Positions 34,267 through 43,936 of a stretch of DNA of 45,324 bases are shown here, in pieces. A program made the position numbers and the translations under genes. How positions within the stretch are numbered: the first letter of the stretch is position 1; each line of letters starts with the position of its first letter. Source of the stretch: Burkholderiales bacterium. Lineage in GTDB: Bacteria > Pseudomonadota > Gammaproteobacteria > Burkholderiales > UBA11063. Where the stretch lies: contig JAIEPY010000041.1 in assembly GCA_019748155.1 (NCBI GenBank), positions 1 to 45,324 of the forward strand. The letters run 5' to 3'. The notes under the pieces are model-generated. The model did not search any database. It was not told the DNA's origin and was given only the letters and a program-made list of their open reading frames with translations.

Positions 34267-36255
34267 ATGAATGATTTTTTAGGTAGATTAACTTGGGATG
34301 CAATTCCTATTCATGAACCGCCTGCGGTAATTGCTGGTGCAATGATGATTGGTGGATTTGTATTTTTGGTTGCATTGGTAACTTATTTTAAAAAATGGGG
34401 TTACTTATGGAAAGAGTGGTTTACATCTGTAGATCATAAACGCATTGGCCTTATGTATATTATCATTGCGATTGTGATGCTACTACGCGGATTTGCTGAT
34501 GCCGCGCTTATGCGTACGCAGCAAGCTATTTCTGTGGGTAGTGATTATGGCTTTTTGCCTCCAGATCACTATAATCAAATTTTTACTGCGCATGGCGTGA
34601 TCATGATTTTCTTCGTGGCAATGCCGTTAGTGGTTGGCTTGATGAATTTGGTTGTTCCATTGCAAATTGGTGCACGTGACGTTGCTTTCCCATACCTAAA
34701 CTCCCTGAGCTTCTGGTTGTTTATGGTTGGTATGGTCTTAATGATGTTATCGCTGGTTGTTGGTTCATTTGCCACTACCGGTTGGATAAATTACGCTCCT
34801 TTATCTGAGAAAGTATATAGCCCGGGGGTTGGTGTCGATTACTACATCTGGGCGTTACAGATTTCAGGAATAGGAACAACGATTTCAGGAATTAACTTCT
34901 TTGTAACCATCATTAAAATGCGTTGTCCGGGTATGACTCTTATGAAAATGCCTGTGTTCACATGGACTGCATTATGCTCTAATATTTTGATTATTATTTC
35001 GTTCCCAATGATGACTGCGGCCTTAGCGTTACTGACGCTTGATCGCTACCTAGGCTTTCATTTCTTTACTGATACTGCTGGTGGTAATCCGATGCTGTAT
35101 GTAAACTTGATCTGGGCATGGGGACATCCTGAAGTATATATCTTGGTATTACCTGCCTTTGGGGTGTTTTCTGAGGTTACCTCTACCTTCTCGCGTAAGC
35201 CTTTATTTGGTTATGCCACGATGGTTTATGCAACAGTAAGTATTACGGTCTTGTCATTTATTGTCTGGTTACATCATTTCTTCACCATGGGTGCTGGAGC
35301 AAATGTAAATGCTTTTTTTGGAATTATGACCACGATTATTGCAATTCCAACTGGGGTTAAAATATTTAACTGGTTGTTTACTATGTTCCGCGGGCGTATT
35401 TGGTTTGCAGCTCCGATGTATTTTACGGTCGGTTTTATTATTACCTTCTCAATTGGTGGTATGACTGGTGTCTTGCTTGCAGTACCTGGTGCCGATTTTG
35501 TTTTACACAATAGTTTGTTTGTTATTGCTCACTTCCATAATGTAATTATTGGTGGTGTGGTATTTGCTTGTATGGCTGGTCTTTCATTCTGGTGTCCTAA
35601 GGCATTAGGCTTTAAAATGAACGAAGGGCTTGGTAAAGCATCGTTCTGGTTTTGGCTAGTTGGGTTCTATGTGGCATTTATGCCTTTATATGTGCTTGGT
35701 TTTATGGGTGCGACTCGCCGAATTAGTCATTATGATTTTTCTACAGGTTGGCATCCTTTGTTTGTTGTCGCTTTTATTGGTATGTTGCTTATCGCTATTG
35801 GTATTGGATGTCAAGTACTACAGATACTTGTAAGTGTCATTAAAGCTAAACAAAATCAGGATTATACTGGTGACCCATGGGATGGTCGCACATTAGAATG
35901 GGCTACATCATCTCCTCCGCCATTTTATAATTTTGCACGTATCCCAACAGTGACAACATTAGAACCTCATTGGGATGCTAAACATAATGCGACACCAATT
36001 TTTGATGAAAGCAAACCTTATGAAGATATCCATATGCCACGTAATACTGGTGTTGGTGCTATAATTGGTTTGTTCGCGTTTACTTTGAGTTTTGGGCTAA
36101 TATGGTATATTTGGTGGCTGGTTGCTGCAAGTGGATTAGCAATTTTTGCTTGCGTTGTAGCGCGTTCCCTAGACCATGATATTGATTACTATGTCCCTGC
36201 TGAAGAAGTTGAACGTATTGAAAATGAACTTATGTTACGTAGGAATAAAGCATAA
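34267..36255 (+). CDS. cyoB: Cytochrome bo3 ubiquinol oxidase subunit I
   Basis: 662 residues, against 663 in E. coli. The catalytic centre is clear: [12 protein letters not shown] gives the CuB His and the His-Tyr crosslink, HHFFTMG the other two CuB histidines, and [17 protein letters not shown] the haem o3 and low-spin haem ligands. The protein pumps protons while reducing oxygen with electrons from ubiquinol. It shares an A with the next start (taATG at 36255), so translation is coupled. Confidence 0.99.
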   Translation: MNDFLGRLTWDAIPIHEPPAVIAGAMMIGGFVFLVALVTYFKKWGYLWKEWFTSVDHKRIGLMYIIIAIVMLLRGFADAALMRTQQAISVGSDYGFLPPDHYNQIFTAHGVIMIFFVAMPLVVGLMNLVVPLQIGARDVAFPYLNSLSFWLFMVGMVLMMLSLVVGSFATTGWINYAPLSEKVYSPGVGVDYYIWALQISGIGTTISGINFFVTIIKMRCPGMTLMKMPVFTWTALCSNILIIISFPMMTAALALLTLDRYLGFHFFTDTAGGNPMLYVNLIWAWGHPEVYILVLPAFGVFSEVTSTFSRKPLFGYATMVYATVSITVLSFIVWLHHFFTMGAGANVNAFFGIMTTIIAIPTGVKIFNWLFTMFRGRIWFAAPMYFTVGFIITFSIGGMTGVLLAVPGADFVLHNSLFVIAHFHNVIIGGVVFACMAGLSFWCPKALGFKMNEGLGKASFWFWLVGFYVAFMPLYVLGFMGATRRISHYDFSTGWHPLFVVAFIGMLLIAIGIGCQVLQILVSVIKAKQNQDYTGDPWDGRTLEWATSSPPPFYNFARIPTVTTLEPHWDAKHNATPIFDESKPYEDIHMPRNTGVGAIIGLFAFTLSFGLIWYIWWLVAASGLAIFACVVARSLDHDIDYYVPAEEVERIENELMLRRNKA

Positions 36256-36866
36256 TGACTTCACAAATAATAAATAATCATTCTGCAGAACACCATGATC
36301 ACGATGCTGAAGCTACTGCAAAGGTAGCTTTTGGCTTCTGGATTTACATAATGAGTGACTGCATATTATTCTCTTGTTTTTTTGCATCTTATGCAGTTTT
36401 ACATACTAATGTATTCGGTGGTGCTGGTCCAAAAGAACTATTTGACCTAAATTATGTGATGGTTGAAACCTTTTTGTTATTGACCAGTAGCTTTACTTAT
36501 GGGTTAGCGATGCTTGCCGCTCATAAGAATAATAAAGCTCAGGCTTTAACTTGGCTGTTTATTACATTCCTTTTGGGGCTTGGATTTATTGGAATGGAAA
36601 TAAATGAATTTCACCATTTAATAATTGAAGGTAATGGACCTAGTCGCAGTGCATTCTTATCGTCATTCTTTGGGTTAGTAGGGTTGCATGGCTTACATGT
36701 TACTTGTGGTCTAATTTGGATGGCCTTATTAATGTTTCAAGTGTCTACACGTGGTTTAACCGCAATGGTAAATCGCAAATTGGCTTGTCTAAGTTTGTTT
36801 TGGCATTTCTTGGATATTATTTGGATTTTTGTATTCACAGTTGTCTATTTAATGGGGGTGATGTAA
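36255..36866 (+). CDS. cyoC: Cytochrome bo3 ubiquinol oxidase subunit III
   Basis: 203 residues with five membrane helices. The N-terminus is His-rich ([13 protein letters not shown]), followed by [27 protein letters not shown] and the [14 protein letters not shown] helix, all characteristic of CyoC. It stabilises the core and may help lipid-side proton flow. It is between cyoB and cyoD without a gap. Confidence 0.98.
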   Translation: MTSQIINNHSAEHHDHDAEATAKVAFGFWIYIMSDCILFSCFFASYAVLHTNVFGGAGPKELFDLNYVMVETFLLLTSSFTYGLAMLAAHKNNKAQALTWLFITFLLGLGFIGMEINEFHHLIIEGNGPSRSAFLSSFFGLVGLHGLHVTCGLIWMALLMFQVSTRGLTAMVNRKLACLSLFWHFLDIIWIFVFTVVYLMGVM

Positions 36867-37199
36867 ATGTCAGCGCATCATGTTTCTGCGACAGGAGAGA
36901 GTCACGGTAGTGTTAAGGCATATACTATAGGCTTTATTCTCTCAATTATTTTGACTGTAATTCCTTATTTCATCGTTGTTAATCATATGATGCCTGTAGA
37001 AGGGATAGCTATTGCGGTAGTTTTACTTGCTATTGGTCAGTTATTCATTCAGTTGGTGTTTTTCTTACACTTGGATCGCTCATCTGAACAGCGTTGGAAT
37101 TTAATAACTTTTCTGTTTACTACTTTGATTTTATTGATATTAGTAATTGGTTCTATTTGGATTATGTGGAATCTTAACTATAATATGATGGATCACTAG
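36867..37199 (+). CDS. cyoD: Cytochrome bo3 ubiquinol oxidase subunit IV
   Basis: 110 residues, three membrane helices, opening with a His-containing soluble segment and then SVKAYTIGFILSIILTVIPYF, with AIGQLFIQLVFFLHLDRSSEQRWN in the middle, the CyoD signature. ATG 36867 follows the cyoC stop immediately. It assists CuB-site assembly. A terminator comes 21 nt after the stop. Confidence 0.97.
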   Translation: MSAHHVSATGESHGSVKAYTIGFILSIILTVIPYFIVVNHMMPVEGIAIAVVLLAIGQLFIQLVFFLHLDRSSEQRWNLITFLFTTLILLILVIGSIWIMWNLNYNMMDH

Positions 37200-37220
37200 T
37201 TAGTCTGTGTGATTTTATGG

Positions 37221-37272
37221 TGGCTAACCTGATTTAGCAATTTTGCTGATTTATCAGAGTTAGCCATTTTTT
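37221..37272 (+). terminator. Bulged intrinsic terminator after cyoD
   Basis: TGGCTAAC (37221-37228) pairs with GTTAGCCA (37259-37266). The stem continues with CTGAT (37229-37233) to ATCAG (37253-37257) past a one-base bulge, and six T follow. It separates cyoABCD from cyoE. Confidence 0.88.
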
Positions 37273-37368
37273 ATACCGATACTAATTTAATTTTTCTATT
37301 TGTTTATTACCTGCGTTAATGGGTAAATTAAGTTATGATTGGTATATTTTATAAGTAGGCATACTGTT

Positions 37369-38232
37369 TTGATTAAAAATTTTATTTCAATTACTAAACC
37401 CGGGATTATTTTTGGTAATTTAATTACGGTTGCAGGAGGCTTTTTTCTTGCATCAGCAGGTAGTGCCAAATTATTTTTACTCTTCATTACCTTAGCAGGA
37501 ATTTCGCTGATTATTGCTGCAGGCTGCGTTTTCAATAATATAATTGATCGTGATATTGATCAAATAATGGAGCGTACCAAAGAACGCGTGATGGTAAAAG
37601 GACTTTTGAGTAATAGAGTCGCATTTGCTTATGGATTAGTTTTGGCTATTGTTGGTTCTGCTCTCCTGTGGGTTTATGCTAATTTTTTGACGGTTGCAGT
37701 TGCGCTAATTGGTTTATTTTTTTATGTTGTAGTTTATACACTGGGTTTTAAGCGTAAATCTGTTCATGGTACTTTAATTGGTAGTATTTCTGGTGCGATT
37801 CCTCCGGTGGTTGGTTATTGCGCAGTTACTAATCAGATTGACACGGGTGCCTTTATTTTATTCTTGATGCTGAGTATTTGGCAGATGCCACATTCTTTTG
37901 CGATAGCTATTTTTCGCTTTAATGATTATCTATCTGCCGATATTCCGGTTTTACCTGTAAAAAAAGGTATCTATAATGCCAAGGTTAATATGTTGTTATA
38001 CGTTTGTTTTTTTACAATTGCAGCATCCTTGTTAACGGTGTTTGGTTATACGGGGTTTTATTATTTGGCGGCAAGTTTAGCAATTGGGCTTTGGTGGGTT
38101 AGATTGTCAATACTTGGTTTTAAAGCAGAGAATGATAAAACTTGGGCGCGTAAAATGTTTGGTTTTTCAATTATCACAATTACTGTGTTATCTATAATGA
38201 TGTCAGTGGATGCGATTTCAATTGTACTTTAG
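37369..38232 (+). CDS. cyoE: Protohaem IX farnesyltransferase (haem O synthase)
   Basis: Prenyltransferase of the UbiA superfamily adding farnesyl to haem B, giving haem O for CyoB. About nine helices. The acidic motif NNIIDRDIDQIMERTKER is the first prenyl-diphosphate site and RFNDYLSADIPVLPV the second. The start is taken as TTG 37369, with AGTAGG at 37354-37359 nine nt upstream, which puts IKNFISITKPGIIFGN at the N-terminus as in E. coli CyoE; an ATG at 37339 would add ten residues. 287 residues. It lies after a terminator, so it needs its own promoter or read-through. Confidence 0.95.
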   Translation: MIKNFISITKPGIIFGNLITVAGGFFLASAGSAKLFLLFITLAGISLIIAAGCVFNNIIDRDIDQIMERTKERVMVKGLLSNRVAFAYGLVLAIVGSALLWVYANFLTVAVALIGLFFYVVVYTLGFKRKSVHGTLIGSISGAIPPVVGYCAVTNQIDTGAFILFLMLSIWQMPHSFAIAIFRFNDYLSADIPVLPVKKGIYNAKVNMLLYVCFFTIAASLLTVFGYTGFYYLAASLAIGLWWVRLSILGFKAENDKTWARKMFGFSIITITVLSIMMSVDAISIVL

Positions 38233-38249
38233 TTGGAATATAAATTATA

Positions 38250-39491
38250 ATGCCACAGCTTTCTCATAACAAAGCATTATGGGTGATTTTCTTCACTATC
38301 TTTATCGATATGTTGGGAATTGGAATTCTGATTCCTGTTTTCCCCCTTCTGATTACACATGGATCTGAGTTTCGTGTTACTCCTGCTAGTTGGTCACAAG
38401 CTGAAAGCTTTATTTTTGCTGGGTGGTTGTTAGCAATATTTCCTATCTTACAGTTTTTTTGTACTCCGGTTCTTGGTCAATTATCTGATAAATATGGTCG
38501 CAGGAAATTATTGTTAATTTCGACTAGTGGCACAGCATTCTCTTATTTACTATTCGCGTATGGCGTTTTAACTAAGAATATCTACTTGTTATTTTTGTCA
38601 AGAATGCTCGATGGTGCATCTGGTGGAAATATCTCAATTGCGCAAGCGGTAATTGGTGATATCAGTGCTGCAAAGGATCGTGCTAAAAATTTTGGCTTAG
38701 TTGGGGTTTGTATTGGTTTAGGATTCGTGCTTGGACCTTTTATTGGTGGTAAATTATCTGACCCTACTTTGTTTGCTGGCTTTAATGCTGCGACACCATT
38801 TTGGTTTGCCGGAATATTGAGTTTTACTAATTTAATGCTGGTTTATTTTTATTTGCCAGAAACAGCGATACTTAAATCAATTTTAAAAGTTGATTTCAAG
38901 AAGCCTCTTCATAATATATTTAAATCATTTCTGATTCCTAATTTACGGCAGATTGTTCCAGCTTTGTTTTTCTATAATGCTGGATTTACGTTTTTTACCT
39001 CATTTTGGGGGATTATTCTACTTAATCAATTTGGTTTTACTCAGGGAATGGTCGGTAATTATTTTGCCTATTTGGGAATAATGATTATCTTTGCTCAAGG
39101 TGGTGTGGTTAGGCGTTTATCTGGTAAGATTAGCGATTATAAAGTGCTTTATTTCAGTTTTGGACTAACTGCACTATGCCTCTTTGGGTATTATCTTATA
39201 CCTGAACATGTGCATTTTTGGGTATATTTTATTCCACCATTTTTGGCAGTTGCTACTGCATTAAGCAAGGCATTTAGCTCTGCGCTTATTACCAGAACAA
39301 GTGATCCAAAGATATTAGGTGAAGCAATGGGGGTAAATTCCAGTGCCAATGCATTAGCACAAGCAATTCCATCCTTATTATCCGGCTATATTGCAGCACA
39401 GCAAGCTCGATTTACTGTATTAATTGGTGCGCTATTAGTTGTTGTTGCGGGCGTGTATTTTATTGCTTATTATCGAGAAAAGCATGTCTGA
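38250..39491 (+). CDS. MFS transporter of the TetA/drug:H+ antiporter type
   Basis: 413 residues in twelve membrane segments. Motif A reads GQLSDKYGRRK (76-86), preceded by FPILQFFCTPVLG, and RMLDGASGGNISIAQAVIGDIS covers the motif B/C region used by proton-coupled antiporters. The short basic tail ends YYREKHV. It follows cyoE by 17 nt with no signal between, so they may be cotranscribed. The subfamily contains tetracycline and other small-molecule exporters; the natural substrate cannot be read from sequence. Confidence 0.87.
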   Translation: MPQLSHNKALWVIFFTIFIDMLGIGILIPVFPLLITHGSEFRVTPASWSQAESFIFAGWLLAIFPILQFFCTPVLGQLSDKYGRRKLLLISTSGTAFSYLLFAYGVLTKNIYLLFLSRMLDGASGGNISIAQAVIGDISAAKDRAKNFGLVGVCIGLGFVLGPFIGGKLSDPTLFAGFNAATPFWFAGILSFTNLMLVYFYLPETAILKSILKVDFKKPLHNIFKSFLIPNLRQIVPALFFYNAGFTFFTSFWGIILLNQFGFTQGMVGNYFAYLGIMIIFAQGGVVRRLSGKISDYKVLYFSFGLTALCLFGYYLIPEHVHFWVYFIPPFLAVATALSKAFSSALITRTSDPKILGEAMGVNSSANALAQAIPSLLSGYIAAQQARFTVLIGALLVVVAGVYFIAYYREKHV

Positions 39492-39579
39492 ATTAACAAT
39501 TTTGGTAAAAATTAGTATTGTAAATAATGGATTAGTTTAAAATAACGTAGTTGCATTCTATTTTTAGGGTATCTATAAA

Positions 39580-40050
39580 GTGTATATTAATAATGTTAAG
39601 TTTGCAAGATCAGCACAGAAACTAAGTGGTGAGATTAATTTAGGAGCAGTCGCGCGAATTCAGGAAATTGGCGAATTTCAAGGTGTAGTTAAATATACCT
39701 TGCAAGGAGAGGTTGATCGTCTAAATAGACCTGCACTCGTATTGTCAATTTATGGTATAATCAGCGCCTTGTGTCAGAATTGTTTACATCCGTTAGATAT
39801 TTTAATTGAAAATCAAACGCAGATAACAATTTTTTTTAATGAGGATCAGCTGGATGCCGCGCTATTTTCCGAGAGTGAATCGGATGTGATCGATGGTGTG
39901 TTGGCTGAAGACGAATTTGATGTTGTGCAGTTGGTGGAAGATGAAGTGATTATATTGCTTCCTTGTGCCGCCAAGCATGACTCGTGTATTGGACTTAGTT
40001 ACCATGATAAGGTTGAGAGTCCTTTCAATGTTTTAAAACAGATAATTTAG
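39580..40050 (+). CDS. yceD: YceD/DUF177 family protein
   Basis: 156 residues ahead of rpmF, the conserved place of this family (needed for 23S rRNA maturation in several organisms). [11 protein letters not shown] carries the CxxCL pair, and a late [10 protein letters not shown] a second Cys group, which may hold a metal. The middle is rich in Asp and Glu (about 95-130). The start is GTG 39580, with TAGGG about 10 nt upstream; no better start matches the N-terminus. rpmF starts 11 nt later. Confidence 0.9.
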   Translation: MYINNVKFARSAQKLSGEINLGAVARIQEIGEFQGVVKYTLQGEVDRLNRPALVLSIYGIISALCQNCLHPLDILIENQTQITIFFNEDQLDAALFSESESDVIDGVLAEDEFDVVQLVEDEVIILLPCAAKHDSCIGLSYHDKVESPFNVLKQII

Positions 40051-40061
40051 AGGTAATACAA

Positions 40062-40241
40062 ATGGCAGTTCAACAAAATAAAAAATCTCCTTCTAAACGC
40101 GGTATGCACCGTTCACATGATTTTATCAGTGCGCCTGCAACTGCAGTCGAAGCTACTACAGGTGAAGTCCACTTACGTCATCACATTAGCCCAAATGGTG
40201 TTTATCGCGGTAAGAAAATACTTAAAACCAAAGGTGAGTAA
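40062..40241 (+). CDS. rpmF: 50S ribosomal protein L32
   Basis: 59 residues: [20 protein letters not shown], then [15 protein letters not shown] and a short basic end. This is the cysteine-free form of L32, with no zinc ribbon. AGAGGT precedes ATG 40062. It sits between yceD and plsX as in most proteobacteria. Confidence 0.97.
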   Translation: MAVQQNKKSPSKRGMHRSHDFISAPATAVEATTGEVHLRHHISPNGVYRGKKILKTKGE

Positions 40242-40263
40242 TTTTTTGTAAAGCATTTCAAGC

Positions 40264-41322
40264 ATGGCAATAATACTTGCAGTTGATGCAATGGGTGGGG
40301 ATCACGGTGTTAATATCACTGTGCCTGCCTGTTTGCGTTTTTTGAGTGAAGTAGTCGATGTTAACCTGATTTTGGTTGGAGATCGTGATAATATCTATAA
40401 GCAAATTGCTAGTGAATTATCACGTTTTAGTGATCGTATCGAAGTAGTTCATGCCACTCAAGTAGTAGGTATGGATGAAGCACCGCAAAGTGCGATGCGC
40501 ACCAAACGAGACTCTTCAATGCGAGTTGCAATTAATCTTGTCAAAGAAGGTAAAGCACATGCTGTTGTGTCTGCAGGTAATACTGGAGCACTTATGGCGA
40601 TTGCGCGCTATGTTTTGCGGACAATGGATGGGATTGATCGCCCTGCTATTGCTAAACTGATGCCGACCGTTAAAGGTGAAGTTTGCGTTCTTGATTTAGG
40701 TGCAAATATTGATTGTTCTCCTGAGCATCTTCAGCAGTTTGGCGTGATGGGTGCACAGTTAATGCGTGGAGTTACAGGTAAAGCGACGCCAAGCGTAGGA
40801 ATCTTAAATATTGGTAGTGAGGATATTAAGGGTAATGAAACGGTGAAAAAAGCTGCTGAATTACTTAAAACATCCAATTTAAATTTTTATGGTAATGTTG
40901 AAGGTGATGATATCTTCAAAGGTGTGGTTGATGTTGTTGTAACTGATGGTTTTACTGGAAATGTTTCACTTAAAACTACTGAAGGTGTTGCTAAAATGAT
41001 TGCTTTCTTCCTCAAGGAAGAGTTCACCAGAACGTGGTTTACCAAGCTAATTGCGCTGATGTCTTATCCAGTGTTAAAACGCTTAAAGCAGCGTGTTGAT
41101 CCCAGTAAATACAATGGTGCAGTACTATTAGGCTTAAATGGTTTAGTAATTAAAAGTCATGGTGGTGCCGATATTAATGGATTCTATTATGCATTAGTTC
41201 AGGCTCATCACGAAGTTGGCGCTGGAGTAATTGGCTTATTGCATGAGTATCTGCAACAGAATAAACAAATTCTGACTGATGGTGATGAGTTGCTTGAATT
41301 TACTGATTTAAAATCGCTTTAG
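40264..41322 (+). CDS. plsX: Phosphate acyltransferase PlsX
   Basis: 352 residues. It makes acyl-phosphate from acyl-ACP for PlsY in the first step of phospholipid synthesis. It starts MAIILAVDAMGGDHG, with SAGNTGALMAIARYVL near 100-115, VLDLGANIDC near 140-149, and VVVTDGFTGNVSLKT and GADINGFYYAL further on, all characteristic. It probably acts at the inner membrane surface. The usual fabH neighbour is reached only after a 134-nt gap with a terminator and promoter. Confidence 0.98.
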   Translation: MAIILAVDAMGGDHGVNITVPACLRFLSEVVDVNLILVGDRDNIYKQIASELSRFSDRIEVVHATQVVGMDEAPQSAMRTKRDSSMRVAINLVKEGKAHAVVSAGNTGALMAIARYVLRTMDGIDRPAIAKLMPTVKGEVCVLDLGANIDCSPEHLQQFGVMGAQLMRGVTGKATPSVGILNIGSEDIKGNETVKKAAELLKTSNLNFYGNVEGDDIFKGVVDVVVTDGFTGNVSLKTTEGVAKMIAFFLKEEFTRTWFTKLIALMSYPVLKRLKQRVDPSKYNGAVLLGLNGLVIKSHGGADINGFYYALVQAHHEVGAGVIGLLHEYLQQNKQILTDGDELLEFTDLKSL

Positions 41323-41399
41323 AGCTATGAGTTGTTGTGTATAATTGATATTAAACTTATATACTGGCGAGCCACGTGTGGTGGTTACTCAGAATAAGG

Positions 41400-41405
41400 T
41401 ATAAT
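41400..41405 (+). promoter_or_regulatory. -10 box of the fabH promoter
   Basis: TATAAT 51 nt before the fabH start at 41457. The region 17 nt upstream is a poor -35. The start of transcription (about 41412) would fall inside the left arm of the terminator at 41409, so transcripts from here escape the hairpin. Confidence 0.6.
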
Positions 41406-41408
41406 CTA

Positions 41409-41438
41409 GGCTGGGTTTTCCCAGCCTTTTGTCTTTTT
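41409..41438 (+). terminator. Intrinsic terminator overlapping the fabH promoter start
   Basis: GGCTGGG (41409-41415) pairs perfectly with CCCAGCC (41420-41426) around TTTT, then TTTTGTCTTTTT. It would end yceD-rpmF-plsX transcripts. Confidence 0.9.
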
Positions 41439-41456
41439 AGAGGTAGCATTCATATT

Positions 41457-42416
41457 ATGAAATATGCCAAAATTGTAGCTACAGGAAGTTATTTACCCTC
41501 CAAGATTTTAAGTAATAAAGATTTGGAAGGTATGGTTGATACTGCGGATGAGTGGATTGTTGATCGTACTGGGATTAAAGAGCGCCATATTGTTGGTGAC
41601 AATGAAACCACCAGTGACATGGCTTATCAGGCATCGTTACAGGCTCTTGATCATGCTAAGATGTCTCCATCTGAAATTGATATGATTATTGTTGCAACTA
41701 GTACTCCTGATTCGGTATTTCCTTCAACCGCATGTATTTTACAAAATAAACTAGGCATTAAAACTAATGGTAGTTTTGATTTGCAAGCTGCCTGTACTGG
41801 CTTTATTTATGCAATTACTACTGCAGATTGCTTTATTAAATCTGGTATGGCAAAAAATATTTTAGTTGTAGGTAGCGATAGCATGTCACGGATTGTTGAT
41901 TACACAGATCGTGGAACATGCATTTTATTTGGTGATGGTGCTGGTGCGGTAATTTTGCAAGCAAGTGATGAGCCGGGTATTCTAGGTAATGAAATACACG
42001 CCGATGGTAGCTATAATTCAATTCTGACTTGTGATGGTCATTTATATAGTGGTGCAATTAAAGGTAATCCGTACGTTTATATGGATGGGCAGGCAGTGTT
42101 TAAATTTGCCGTACGTTCACTAACTGCAGTAAGTAAAAGTTTAGCGAAAAAAGTTGAAGTTGATTTGACTAAGATTGATTGGGTTGTTCCACATCAGGCA
42201 AACTTGCGAATTTTAGAATCAACCGCTAAAATCCTTGGTTGTAGTATGGATAAAGTAATAACTACAGTAGACAAACATGGCAATACTTCCGCGGCTTCTG
42301 TACCGTTAGCGTTAGATACCGCAGTTCGGGATGGGCGGATAAAAGCCGGGGATTTAGTACTACTACAAGGAGTTGGTGCTGGATTTTCGTGGGGCGCCTC
42401 ACTGATTAAATTTTAG
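41457..42416 (+). CDS. fabH: 3-oxoacyl-ACP synthase III (FabH)
   Basis: 319 residues starting MKYAKIVATGSYLPS at ATG 41457. It starts fatty-acid elongation by joining acetyl-CoA (or another primer) to malonyl-ACP. The catalytic triad is Cys113 (AACTGF), His246 (VPHQANLRI) and Asn276 (KHGNTSAAS). A longer frame reaching 41376 crosses the terminator and promoter and is rejected. AGAGGT is at 41439-41444. fabD follows after 12 nt. Confidence 0.98.
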   Translation: MKYAKIVATGSYLPSKILSNKDLEGMVDTADEWIVDRTGIKERHIVGDNETTSDMAYQASLQALDHAKMSPSEIDMIIVATSTPDSVFPSTACILQNKLGIKTNGSFDLQAACTGFIYAITTADCFIKSGMAKNILVVGSDSMSRIVDYTDRGTCILFGDGAGAVILQASDEPGILGNEIHADGSYNSILTCDGHLYSGAIKGNPYVYMDGQAVFKFAVRSLTAVSKSLAKKVEVDLTKIDWVVPHQANLRILESTAKILGCSMDKVITTVDKHGNTSAASVPLALDTAVRDGRIKAGDLVLLQGVGAGFSWGASLIKF

Positions 42417-42428
42417 ATAGGATGTAAT

Positions 42429-43370
42429 ATGATTAAATTTGCTTTTGTTTTTCCTGGGCAGGGTTCGCAAGCTTTGAAAATGATGGATGCCTTAGCTGAG
42501 ATAAATGTAGTTCGGGATACATTTAATCAGGCTTCTGATGCTCTTGCTATAGACTTTTGGGCAATGCTTCAAGAAGAAAATGCTGAAAACATTAATCAAA
42601 CCATTAATACCCAGCCGTTGTTGCTAACTGCCAGTTACGCTACTTATTTAGCATGGTTGGAGAAATCAGCAAATCGTTTACCTGATTTTGTTGCTGGGCA
42701 TAGCCTTGGTGAATATAGTGCATTAGTCGCTGCCGAAGTACTTGATTTTGTTGATGCAGTAAAATTAGTTCGTAAACGTGCTGAATATATGCAAGAAGCA
42801 GTTAGACCTGGTGAAGGTGGCATGGCTGCAGTATTAGGTTTAGCGGATGAGTTAGTTGTTGAAGCTTGCGCTGAAGTTATGAATAGCGGTGTTGGTGTTG
42901 TTCAAGGCGTAAACTTTAATTCTCCGGGGCAAGTGGTTATTGCAGGAAGTAAAGCTGCCGTAGATCAAGCGGTGGAGGTGTTAAAAGCTAAGGGTGCGCG
43001 TAAAGTTATGCCGCTTCCAGTGTCTGTACCATCACATTGTGATTTAATGAAGCCTGCGGCTGAGAAATTAGTGCTGGAATTAAATAATGTCAACTTTAAT
43101 CAACCTAAAATTCCTGTGGTGCAAAATGTAAATGCGGCAATTGCCAATAATATTGCTTCAATTAAAGATGGTCTGGTTAAACAGTTATATTCACCTGTAT
43201 TGTGGACTAATAGCGTAAAGACCCTTGCCTCACATGGTGTAAATGTTATTGTTGAGTGTGGACCAGGAAAAGTTTTGTCGGGCTTAAATAAGCGGATTCA
43301 TGAAGAAGCATCCTTGCTTAATCTTAACTCATTAGAAACAATTAGTGCATTACAAGAACAGCTGAAGTAG
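42429..43370 (+). CDS. fabD: Malonyl-CoA:ACP transacylase (FabD)
   Basis: 313 residues. FVFPGQGSQ is at 7-15, the nucleophile Ser92 in AGHSLGEYSAL, the catalytic His203 in VPSHCDLM, and ECGPGKVLSGL lies near the end, all diagnostic. It transfers malonyl groups to ACP to supply FabH and elongating synthases. It is 12 nt after fabH and 13 nt before the MAPEG-like gene, so it is probably in one operon with both. Confidence 0.98.
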   Translation: MIKFAFVFPGQGSQALKMMDALAEINVVRDTFNQASDALAIDFWAMLQEENAENINQTINTQPLLLTASYATYLAWLEKSANRLPDFVAGHSLGEYSALVAAEVLDFVDAVKLVRKRAEYMQEAVRPGEGGMAAVLGLADELVVEACAEVMNSGVGVVQGVNFNSPGQVVIAGSKAAVDQAVEVLKAKGARKVMPLPVSVPSHCDLMKPAAEKLVLELNNVNFNQPKIPVVQNVNAAIANNIASIKDGLVKQLYSPVLWTNSVKTLASHGVNVIVECGPGKVLSGLNKRIHEEASLLNLNSLETISALQEQLK

Positions 43371-43383
43371 CTTGTAAAAGCTT

Positions 43384-43896
43384 ATGTTAAGCGCAGAACA
43401 AAGCAAGGTTATAAGAAGCATGTTGCTTGCACTTCTGGCTGCACTGCTTGCTGCAGCTGTGGCGATAGTTTTTCCGCTTAATTGGCATCTGGGGCGGGTA
43501 GAGGGCTATTTATTAGCACTTGTTTTGCCAACTTGTAGCTATGTGATTGGTATTGGGCGAATTGCCAGTCTACGGTTTTTTGATGAGTCTGTGAGTAATC
43601 CGTTATTGCCTGCAGACAATATTAAATTAAATACATTGAAGCAATATTTGAGTAATACCCATGAGCAGCTTTTCTTGGCGGTAATCGTTTATGCTTTACT
43701 TTCTTGGCATCTATCGATTGAGCATATTTATTTAGTGTTCTTATTTAGCGTTTGTTTTGTGCTAGGACGATTGCTATTTGCTAATGGCTATAGCCGTGGG
43801 GCAGGTGGACGGAGTTTAGGCTTTGCACTTACGTTTTATTCAAATCTAGTTGGTTTTGTAATTGGTTTGGTATTTCTAGTTAAAAGTATTATTTGA
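43384..43896 (+). CDS. MAPEG-like four-helix membrane protein
   Basis: 170 residues with four membrane segments (about 11-30, 39-58, 95-112, 118-136) plus a C-terminal one. The middle is the MAPEG pattern: NTHEQLFLAVIVYALL, then FVLGRLLFANGYSRGAGGRSLGFALTF. MAPEG proteins include membrane glutathione transferases and eicosanoid enzymes; bacterial members are largely uncharacterised. Lying between fabD and fabG, where acpP or nothing is usual, it may process a lipid or lipid peroxide, but this is inference. It starts 13 nt after fabD. Confidence 0.75.
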   Translation: MLSAEQSKVIRSMLLALLAALLAAAVAIVFPLNWHLGRVEGYLLALVLPTCSYVIGIGRIASLRFFDESVSNPLLPADNIKLNTLKQYLSNTHEQLFLAVIVYALLSWHLSIEHIYLVFLFSVCFVLGRLLFANGYSRGAGGRSLGFALTFYSNLVGFVIGLVFLVKSII

Positions 43897-43936
43897 AAGC
43901 TTTTATTTTTTGATGAAATTATAAAGGGGTGTTATT

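Noticed and set aside
37339-37368. ATG start for cyoE at 37339
   Set aside because: It gives ten extra residues, lacks a ribosome site and includes the AGTAGG that serves TTG 37369.
41376-41456. N-terminal extension of fabH
   Set aside because: It would cross the -10 box and the terminator stem, and its residues do not match FabH; ATG 41457 fits.
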